11,537 bases of DNA from contig DLND01000086.1 in assembly GCA_002476905.1 (NCBI GenBank), positions 1 through 11,537 of the forward strand, read 5' to 3'. Positions 6,348 to 11,537 of the stretch are shown in pieces. Under the pieces are notes generated by a model. It was given only the letters and a program-made list of their open reading frames with translations, had not been told where the DNA came from and did not search any database. The DNA comes from Flavobacteriales bacterium UBA7519 (GTDB lineage Bacteria > Bacteroidota > Bacteroidia > Flavobacteriales > Weeksellaceae). Numbering within the stretch: the first letter of the stretch is position 1; each line of letters opens with the position of its first letter. The translations under genes and the position numbers were made by a program.

Positions 6348-6911
6348 ATGAAAAACTTACTTTATATTTTGTTGGCAATGGCAAGTTTGTCCTGCAGCAA
6401 AAAAAACGAAGAAATAAGTTCCGATTCCATTTATAATGTCAGTTCCAAATGGGAGAAACAGGACGGTAAAACCATTACGTTTTCTGATATGAAAGGGAAA
6501 GTTCTGGTTACTGCAATGATTTTTACATCGTGTAAAACCGCTTGCCCGAGACTCACTGCCGAGATGAGAACCATCTCCCAAAAAGTAGGAAAAACCAATC
6601 CGGAAGACATCCAGTATGTTTTGATTTCCATTGATCCGAAAAACGATACGCCCCAAGTAATGAAAGCTTATCTGGATACCAATAAATTCGATGAAAAACA
6701 ATGGACATTTATCCGCAGCAATGAAGATGATACGCGGGAACTCGCCAACGTAATAGCTGTTAAATACAAAGAAATCTCCCCGATAGAGTTTTCCCACTCC
6801 AATATCATCAGTGTCTATTCCAAAAAAGGAACTTTAGCTTATCAAAAAGAAGGTTTGGACTCCGGCGATGATGACCTTGTAAAAGAAATTAAAAAACAAA
6901 TAGAATTATAA
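6348..6911 (+). CDS. SCO1/SenC-family copper chaperone lipoprotein
   Basis: This is a 187-residue thioredoxin-fold protein of the SCO/SenC family. Such proteins deliver copper to, or reduce cysteines of, copper enzymes outside the cytoplasm. The copper-binding motif is complete: C62-x3-C66 (TSCKTACP) and H150 (FSHSNI). The conserved SIDP (D96) and TFIRSNEDDTRELA segments are also present. The signal peptide ends in a lipobox (LSC, cysteine 16). It starts 5 bp after nirV and ends 19 bp before the cytochrome gene. Given its place in the nirK operon, metallation of the NirK copper sites is the likely job. SCO proteins elsewhere often serve cytochrome oxidase CuA, but no oxidase gene is present here. 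Confidence 0.92.
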   Translation: MKNLLYILLAMASLSCSKKNEEISSDSIYNVSSKWEKQDGKTITFSDMKGKVLVTAMIFTSCKTACPRLTAEMRTISQKVGKTNPEDIQYVLISIDPKNDTPQVMKAYLDTNKFDEKQWTFIRSNEDDTRELANVIAVKYKEISPIEFSHSNIISVYSKKGTLAYQKEGLDSGDDDLVKEIKKQIEL

Positions 6912-6930
6912 TCCATAAAAATCTTTAGTA

Positions 6931-7356
6931 ATGAAAAACTTATTTTTTACAGCAATTTTGCTCTCTCTTACCATCACTTCTTGCTCAGAAAAAAAAGAAC
7001 AAGTAGCAGAACAGCAGCCCACAACAGAATCCAATACAATGATGGAGGAACCAAAACCTGCAGCATCTGCTGATACTGCTTCAACAACAGCCGCAGCAAA
7101 GCCCGAAGACGAAGGCAAAGCTCTTGTAGAAGGCGCAGACTGCCTGTCTTGTCACAAGGTAGATTCTAAATTGGTGGGACCGTCTTATCAGGACGTAGCA
7201 GCAAAATATACCGAAGCCGATATCGACCATCTTGCACAAAAAGTGATTGATGGCGGAAAAGGTGTTTGGGGCGATATCCCGATGACACCGCACGCCGGAC
7301 TCAGCAAAGAGAACGCTCAGAAAATGGTAAAATATATCCTTTCACTTAAAAAATAG
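6931..7356 (+). CDS. Class I monohaem cytochrome c, lipoprotein
   Basis: This 141-residue cytochrome c has one haem site, C71-x2-C74-H75 (DCLSCHK), with the sixth ligand most likely M118 in DIPMTPH. The end of the domain has the usual QKMVKYILSL helix. The signal peptide ends in a lipobox (TSC, cysteine 18). It is followed by a flexible linker of about 45 residues rich in Glu, Ala, Pro, Thr and Ser, which would let the haem domain reach partners while tethered to a membrane. As last gene of the nirK operon it is probably the electron donor to NirK, passing electrons from the quinol chain (inference). The domain resembles the small c551/c552 type. Confidence 0.9.
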   Translation: MKNLFFTAILLSLTITSCSEKKEQVAEQQPTTESNTMMEEPKPAASADTASTTAAAKPEDEGKALVEGADCLSCHKVDSKLVGPSYQDVAAKYTEADIDHLAQKVIDGGKGVWGDIPMTPHAGLSKENAQKMVKYILSLKK

Positions 7357-7379
7357 ATTAACAACTTATTCAATACTAT

Positions 7380-7458
7380 TTTGTCATTCCGTAGGAATCT
7401 CAATTTACTGATGAGGAATTAAGGACTTATTCTGAATGGATTCCTTCGGAATGACAAA
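7380..7458. repeat. Long imperfect palindromic repeat (hairpin) after the nirK operon
   Basis: TTTGTCATTCCGTAGGAATC (7380-7399) is complementary to ATTCCTTCGGAATGACAAA with its preceding bases (7438-7458), with a single mismatch over about 20 bp. The loop is 38 bases. Each arm is itself a near-palindrome (ATTCC..GGAAT). From memory, repeats of this text are scattered between genes in Chryseobacterium-type genomes, so it may be a REP-like or MITE-like element. It lies 23 bp after the cytochrome stop and could also end or stabilise the operon transcript. No T run follows. Confidence 0.75.
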
Positions 7459-7607
7459 TAATAGGCTTGAACAAACTAAAAAGCAGAGTTGTTTATAGTA
7501 AAATAGGAGATTTATTGATAATGAACTATATCCAATCAGAAAACTAAAAACCAGAAAATCAAAATAAAAAAATTTTAAAATAATAAAAGATAAAAAAGTA
7601 TTTAATT
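7459..7607 (+). promoter_or_regulatory. AT-rich upstream region of ric-norB
   Basis: This 149-bp non-coding stretch before ric becomes almost pure A/T in its last 60 bases. It must hold the ric-norB promoter, but no clear TAnnTTTG or -33 pair is visible. AAAAGATAAAAA at 7585-7596 is the exact complement of TTTTTATCTTTT (4377-4388) in front of nirK. This may be a shared control sequence or chance in AT-rich DNA. Confidence 0.35.
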
Positions 7608-8333
7608 ATGAATATCAAGACAGATTTTATAGGAGAGATTGTAGCTGAAGATTTCAGAACGGCAGCTATTTTCAAAAAAAATGGTATCGATTTTTGCTGC
7701 AAAGGCGGAAGAACCATAGAGGTTGCCTGCGAAAACAAAATGCTGGATGCCAATTCAATTTATGCAGAGATTGAAAATCTTCCTCAGGATAATGGTGGCT
7801 CCATCGATTTTAAAAGCTGGCCACTGGACTTGCTGGCAGATTATGTAGAGAAAATCCATCACCGCTACGTGTATGAAAAAACGCCTATTTTACAGGCTTT
7901 CTTAGACAAACTTTGTAAAGTGCACGGCGGTCGTCATCCGGAATTATTCGAAATTAAAGAATTGTTTGATGCTTCTGCACAGGATCTGGGCGCACATCTG
8001 AAAAAAGAGGAACTGATGCTTTTCCCATTCATCAAAAATATGGTGAAAGCCAAGATTGATGGCAGTGCTATTCCGCAGCCGCCTTTCGGAACAGTAGAAA
8101 ATCCGGTAAATATGATGAAGCACGAACATACCGTGGAAGGGGAACGATTAAGAAAAATAGGAGAACTTACCAATGAATACACACCACCAGCAGATGCTTG
8201 TAATACCTACAAAGTAACGTTTGCAATGCTTCAGGATTTTGAAAATGATCTTCACAAACACATTCATTTAGAAAATAATATTCTATTCCCAAAAGCAATT
8301 AACCTCGAAAAAGAATTTTCTGTAGAACATTAA
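7608..8333 (+). CDS. ric: Iron-sulfur cluster repair di-iron protein (RIC / ScdA / YtfE)
   Basis: RIC proteins are cytoplasmic di-iron proteins that protect or restore Fe-S clusters damaged by NO and oxidants. The 241-residue length fits the family. Residues 1 to about 60 form the ScdA_N domain with the paired C30-C31 (GIDFCCKGGRT). The haemerythrin-like domain follows, with expected ligands H84 or H85 (KIHHRY), H106 (KVHGGRH), H130 and E134/E135 (GAHLKKEE), H172/H174 (MKHEHT) and the final HKHIHLENNILFP segment (H216-E222). The positions are close to the YtfE ligands as I recall them. It lies 12 bp upstream of norB, so the two are almost certainly cotranscribed. ric-norB pairing is common in NO-detoxifying and denitrifying bacteria. 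Other names are dnrN and scdA. Confidence 0.95.
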   Translation: MNIKTDFIGEIVAEDFRTAAIFKKNGIDFCCKGGRTIEVACENKMLDANSIYAEIENLPQDNGGSIDFKSWPLDLLADYVEKIHHRYVYEKTPILQAFLDKLCKVHGGRHPELFEIKELFDASAQDLGAHLKKEELMLFPFIKNMVKAKIDGSAIPQPPFGTVENPVNMMKHEHTVEGERLRKIGELTNEYTPPADACNTYKVTFAMLQDFENDLHKHIHLENNILFPKAINLEKEFSVEH

Positions 8334-8345
8334 ATCGTAAAGATT

Positions 8346-10592
8346 ATGACAACTAAAAAATTATGGACCTGGCTTGCAGCAGTGATTATCGGTTCATTTG
8401 TAGTTTTGATTTACTATGGCGTTGATATTTACAGGAAAATTCCGCCTGTTCCCGATAAAGTAGTTACAACAGATGGAAAAGTTGTAGCGACTGGACAAGA
8501 TATTAAAGACGGTCAAAACGTTTGGCAATCGATTGGCGGACAAACTGTTGGGAGTATTTGGGGGCACGGAGCCTATATTGCACCTGATTGGAGCGCAGAT
8601 TACCTCCATCGCGAATCTCTGCTTTTATTAGATGAATTGGCAAAAAAAGATGGAAAAATTTATAAAGATCTTCCTGATGATGAGCAGGCAAGATACAAGG
8701 TGCTTCTGAAAAGAGAAATTCGAAAAAACACTTTAGATGAGGCAACTCAAACAATTGTAATTTCTCCCGAAAGAGCTAAAGTACAGGCAGAATTAGCAGA
8801 TTATTATGCTAAGATATTTATGAATGATGCGGAGATGAATCAGCTTCGTGACCATTATGCCATTCCTAAAAATACAGTGAAAACTGAGGAGAGGATGGCA
8901 AAAATGAACGCTTTCTTTTCCTGGGCAGCCTGGGTTTGTAGCACAGATCGCCCCGGAGACACAGGAATTACATACACCAACAATTGGCCTCACGATGAAT
9001 TAATAGGAAATATTCCTCCACCATCGCTGCATTTATGGTCTGGATTCAGTGTATTAATGTTATTAGGTTGCGTTGGGTTGTTGGTTTTCTATCACGCTAA
9101 AAATAAAGAAGAAGAGATCAGTGAAATGCTTCCATTGGAAGATCCTTTGAGAAGTATGAAACCTACAGCTTCAATGCGTGCAACTTTAAAATATATTTGG
9201 GTTGTTGCTTTATTGATCTTAGTGCAAATGTTTGCAGGTGTCATCACAGCGCATTATGGAGTTGAAGGAAGCGGATTCTACGGTTTTCCGCTGGATGAAT
9301 TTTTACCACAATCCATTTCACGAAGTTGGCACGTACAATTAGCTATTTTCTGGATTGCTACTTCCTGGTTGGCGACAGGATTATACATCGCTCCTGCAGT
9401 TTCAGGATACGAGCCGAAATATCAGGTTTTGGGTGTCAATATTTTATTCGGAGCTTTATTGATCGTAGTTTTTGGCTCATTGGCCGGACAATGGTTGGGC
9501 GTGATGCAAAAATTAGGTTATGTTGATAATTTCCTTTGGGGACATTCCGGTTACGAGTACGTAGAATTGGGAAGAATTTGGCAGATATTATTATTAGTAG
9601 GATTAATTCTTTGGCTCATTTTAATGGTTAGAGCACTTCTTCCTGCACTTAGAAAGAAAGACGGCGACAGACATTTATTGCTACTTTTCACACTTTCTGC
9701 AGTTGCAATTGCCTTATTTTACGGAGCCGGATTGATGTACGGAAGACAAACGCATATGGCAATCGCAGAATATTGGAGATGGTGGGTTGTACACCTTTGG
9801 GTAGAAGGATTCTTCGAAGTTTTTGCAACCGTTGTAGCCGCATTTTTATTCACAAGATTAGGATTATTAAGATTGAAAGCCGCAACTCACGCAGTATTAT
9901 TTTCAACAATTATTTTCCTTGCCGGAGGCATTTTGGGGACGTTCCACCATTTATATTTCAGTGCAACACCAACAGCAGTTTTGGCTTTGGGAGCAACATT
10001 CAGTGCACTCGAAATTGTTCCATTGGTTTTAATAGGATTTGAAGCGTATCAAAATTATCAAATCAGTAAATCTACTAAATGGATTAAAGCGTATAAATGG
10101 CCAATTTACTGTTTCATCGCAATGTGTTTCTGGAATTTCCTTGGTGCCGGTATTTTTGGATTTGCCATCAATCCGCCGATTGCTTTGTATTATATTCAAG
10201 GATTAAATACGACTGCAGTCCACGGTCACGCCGCACTATTTGGAGTTTACGGAATCTTAGGAATTGGTTTGATGATGTTTATGCTGAGAGGTCTGTATCC
10301 GGATAGAGAATGGAATGACAAACTCATCGGTTGGGCGTTTTGGTTAACAAATATCGGATTATTTGTAATGGTTACAATCAGTTTGTTGCCAATTGGAATT
10401 ATGCAATCTGTAGCCTCAATTAAAGAAGGGTATTGGTATGCACGTTCCGCCGAATTTATGCAAACCGATATGATGCATACATTGAGATGGCTGCGTGTTC
10501 CGGGTGATATTTTATTGGCAATAGGAGAAATGTTGTTAGTAATTTTCATTATCGGACTGAAAACCGGCTGGTCTTTAAAAGCTAAAAGATAA
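8346..10592 (+). CDS. norB: Quinol-dependent nitric oxide reductase (qNor)
   Basis: qNor reduces two NO to N2O at a haem b3-FeB centre in the cytoplasmic membrane, taking electrons from quinol. The 748 residues comprise an N-terminal helix (about 7-25), a large extracytoplasmic domain (about 30-225) that resembles NorC but has no CxxCH haem motif, and then about 13 helices of the haem-copper oxidase fold. Expected ligands are low-spin haem H329 (SRSWHVQL) and H628, haem b3 H626 (VHGHAALFG), and FeB H483, H534 and H535 (FHHLYFS) with E487 (HLWVEGFFE). The separation of H483 and E487 and the HGH pair match known NorB enzymes. It lacks a partner norC, as expected for the single-subunit type, also named norZ. 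It is the second gene of ric-norB and is followed by a terminator. Confidence 0.96.
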   Translation: MTTKKLWTWLAAVIIGSFVVLIYYGVDIYRKIPPVPDKVVTTDGKVVATGQDIKDGQNVWQSIGGQTVGSIWGHGAYIAPDWSADYLHRESLLLLDELAKKDGKIYKDLPDDEQARYKVLLKREIRKNTLDEATQTIVISPERAKVQAELADYYAKIFMNDAEMNQLRDHYAIPKNTVKTEERMAKMNAFFSWAAWVCSTDRPGDTGITYTNNWPHDELIGNIPPPSLHLWSGFSVLMLLGCVGLLVFYHAKNKEEEISEMLPLEDPLRSMKPTASMRATLKYIWVVALLILVQMFAGVITAHYGVEGSGFYGFPLDEFLPQSISRSWHVQLAIFWIATSWLATGLYIAPAVSGYEPKYQVLGVNILFGALLIVVFGSLAGQWLGVMQKLGYVDNFLWGHSGYEYVELGRIWQILLLVGLILWLILMVRALLPALRKKDGDRHLLLLFTLSAVAIALFYGAGLMYGRQTHMAIAEYWRWWVVHLWVEGFFEVFATVVAAFLFTRLGLLRLKAATHAVLFSTIIFLAGGILGTFHHLYFSATPTAVLALGATFSALEIVPLVLIGFEAYQNYQISKSTKWIKAYKWPIYCFIAMCFWNFLGAGIFGFAINPPIALYYIQGLNTTAVHGHAALFGVYGILGIGLMMFMLRGLYPDREWNDKLIGWAFWLTNIGLFVMVTISLLPIGIMQSVASIKEGYWYARSAEFMQTDMMHTLRWLRVPGDILLAIGEMLLVIFIIGLKTGWSLKAKR

Positions 10593-10609
10593 TCAATTAT
10601 TTAATCCTG

Positions 10610-10642
10610 AGAACTGCCACTTTTGTAGTGGTGGTTCTTTTA
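10610..10642 (+). terminator. Rho-independent terminator after norB
   Basis: AGAACTGCCACT (10610-10621) pairs with AGTGGTGGTTCT (10627-10638) with two imperfect positions, over a 5-base loop. A short T run and AT-rich sequence follow. It lies 17 bp after the norB stop and 12 bp before the next ATG, so some read-through to the haemerythrin gene is possible. Confidence 0.78.
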
Positions 10643-10653
10643 AATTTTAAAAT

Positions 10654-11106
10654 ATGAAAAGAAACGAAAACTTAGCCCCGCTTTCCCGAGATCATCATTT
10701 CGGATTGCTTTGCAGCTGGAAAATTCGTCAAGGGATCAAAAAAAATGTTTCTTATGACAGAATAAAAAAATACATCAATCACTATTGGCAGGAAAATCTA
10801 AGCCGTCATTTTGAAATCGAAGATCTCGTACTTACTGAAATAGAAAACAATATTCTTCAGATTCAGATGGAAAAAGAACACAACGAGATTCGTAAGTTAA
10901 TCAATACCATGAATCAAACTAACGATATCCGTATTTTAGGAGATTTTGCGAATGCTTTAAGCAATCATATTCGTTTCGAAGAGCGGATATATTTTCCTCA
11001 TTTAGAAGAACATTTATCTGATGTAAAACTGAATAATATTGGAGCTCAACTAGAGCAAATACATCAAAAAGAAAATGATCTTTATGAAGATGAATTCTGG
11101 AAATAA
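10654..11106 (+). CDS. Haemerythrin-like HHE-domain protein
   Basis: This 150-residue cytoplasmic protein is a single haemerythrin-like four-helix domain, expected to bind a di-iron site. Candidate ligands are H14/H15 (SRDHHFGLL), H52 with E54 or E56 (RHFEIEDLV), H76 (EKEHNEI), H105 with E109 (SNHIRFEERIYFP), and the late H116/H120. There is no signal peptide. Short HHE proteins beginning with an N-terminal (L)SRDHH motif are common near NO and denitrification genes. They are thought to bind O2, NO or iron, but the function here is not known. It follows the norB terminator and has no visible promoter of its own beyond AT-rich bases, so low-level cotranscription with norB is possible. The next gene starts 23 bp downstream. 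Confidence 0.85.
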   Translation: MKRNENLAPLSRDHHFGLLCSWKIRQGIKKNVSYDRIKKYINHYWQENLSRHFEIEDLVLTEIENNILQIQMEKEHNEIRKLINTMNQTNDIRILGDFANALSNHIRFEERIYFPHLEEHLSDVKLNNIGAQLEQIHQKENDLYEDEFWK

Positions 11107-11129
11107 TTTATTGAATTAAAATTATAAAA

Positions 11130-11354
11130 ATGAGTATTAATATTCAATCACGATTGGGCGACTATCTTTATTTGGCGATGGGTGACTGCAACGGTCATAA
11201 AGTTGTAATAGCAGTTGGTTACACTTTTGGTTACGCAGATAAAAAAGCTAAACAATTTGAAGAAGCAAGCCTAGGAACAGTAAAATACATTGATATTTCA
11301 GTCGTGAAATCTGGTGATAAAGAAAAATGCAAAACTTTGGAAAAATTGGCTTGA
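11130..11354 (+). CDS. Small hypothetical protein (74 residues)
   Basis: I do not recognise this protein. It has no signal peptide or membrane segment. The middle (residues about 12-34) is hydrophobic and beta-like with a glycine-rich pattern (YLYLAMGDCNGHKVVIAVGY). A charged region with two cysteines overall (C20, C67) follows. An alpha/beta fold is plausible. It lies 23 bp after the haemerythrin gene on the same strand, which suggests cotranscription and an accessory role in the NO locus, but this is inference from position only. The ATG at 11130 is the first in frame and follows an A-rich stretch, as is usual for translation starts here. It could still be a chance ORF, though the codon pattern and tight spacing favour a real gene. 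Confidence 0.6.
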   Translation: MSINIQSRLGDYLYLAMGDCNGHKVVIAVGYTFGYADKKAKQFEEASLGTVKYIDISVVKSGDKEKCKTLEKLA

Positions 11355-11537
11355 TTTTACAAATCCCCACAAAATATTCTTGAATTTTAAACGGATGCCC
11401 TTATCTTTAAAAAGGATAAGAAAGTCTTATTTTAAATCTTTTTTTTCGTGTATATTATGAAAAATTGGGTTTATTTAAGGCCTTCTTATTGCATATTTTT
11501 AGCAAAAATTTTAATGTTAAACCTGTTGTGCATTTAG
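11355..11537. other. Non-coding tail of the window
   Basis: No gene is recognisable in these 183 bases. Apart from the near-palindrome at 11400-11420 there is a T-rich run (11439-11446) followed by a TATATTATG-like stretch that could belong to a promoter for a gene outside the window. Confidence 0.35.
11400..11420. promoter_or_regulatory. 21-bp near-palindrome in the 3' non-coding tail
   Basis: CTTATCTTT and AAGGATAAG flank AAA. The arms pair fully if one G-T pair is allowed. It could be an operator for a gene beyond the window, or a weak terminator stem after the small gene, although no T run follows at once (a run of eight T comes 18 bases later, at 11439-11446). TTATCTTT also occurs before nirK (4380-4387). 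Confidence 0.4.

Noticed and set aside
5803..6384. Long minus-strand ORF opposite the NirV-like gene, and similar ones opposite sco, nirK and ric
   Set aside because: They lie wholly opposite well-supported genes, have no recognisable family sequence, and are explained as shadows of the coding frame.
7380..7458. Repeat unit as part of a CRISPR array
   Set aside because: There is one inverted pair only, with no direct repeats, no regular spacers and no cas genes.
8346..9020. Haem c domain in the N-terminal part of NorB
   Set aside because: No CxxCH motif occurs there. The domain is the haem-less NorC-like region of quinol-dependent enzymes.
1..11537. tRNA or rRNA genes
   Set aside because: No cloverleaf-like arms with CCA-type ends or rRNA core sequence were noticed in the non-coding gaps.

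Overview
The window looks like chromosomal DNA from a member of the Bacteroidota, most likely a Flavobacteriales organism of the Chryseobacterium type. The reasons are the low GC content, a TAnnTTTG-type promoter element in front of a regulator, weak Shine-Dalgarno signals, AT-rich spacers, a TTCC/GGAA palindromic intergenic repeat, and the protein sequences themselves. The genus is inferred, not proven.

Region 1 (1-3833) is a mobile-element graveyard. A complete 1495-bp IS3-family element occupies 1-1495, on the minus strand, with orfA, orfB and an A8 slippery frameshift site. It has inserted into the 3' end of a secreted calcineurin-like metallophosphatase gene, whose stop codon is now supplied by the IS end. 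Upstream of the phosphatase lies the orphan 93-bp end of a second, about 90% identical copy of the same IS. It is followed by about 115 bp of unexplained sequence, then the tail of a different IS3-type transposase. After that comes the C-terminal PAS part of a DUF438-type protein whose front has been lost.

Region 2 (3834-11354) is a compact nitrite and nitric oxide reduction locus on the plus strand. A three-cysteine Rrf2 regulator (NsrR/IscR type) is preceded by a perfect 8-bp inverted repeat overlapping its promoter. A related sequence lies in front of nirK. The probable operon nirK-nirV-sco-cytochrome c encodes an AniA-type copper nitrite reductase, a NirV-like protein, a SCO copper chaperone and a monohaem cytochrome c. 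All four carry lipoprotein signal peptides. After a 250-bp spacer with a palindromic repeat comes ric-norB, encoding a di-iron RIC/YtfE repair protein and a quinol-dependent NO reductase. A hairpin terminator follows norB. Then come a small haemerythrin-domain protein and a 74-residue protein of unknown function. A 21-bp near-palindrome lies in the non-coding tail.

Read together, electrons reach NirK (probably through the lipoprotein cytochrome) and reduce nitrite to NO. NorB then reduces NO to N2O with quinol. RIC and the haemerythrin protein probably deal with NO damage or iron/oxygen/NO chemistry, and the Rrf2 protein probably senses NO or Fe-S status. No nitrate reductase or nitrous oxide reductase lies in the window. 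The gene set (aniA-type nitrite reductase, qNor, NsrR-like regulator) parallels that of Neisseria. I see no clearly new system. The most interesting points are the all-lipoprotein nitrite reductase module, the shared operator-like sequences, and the IS damage to two neighbouring genes.
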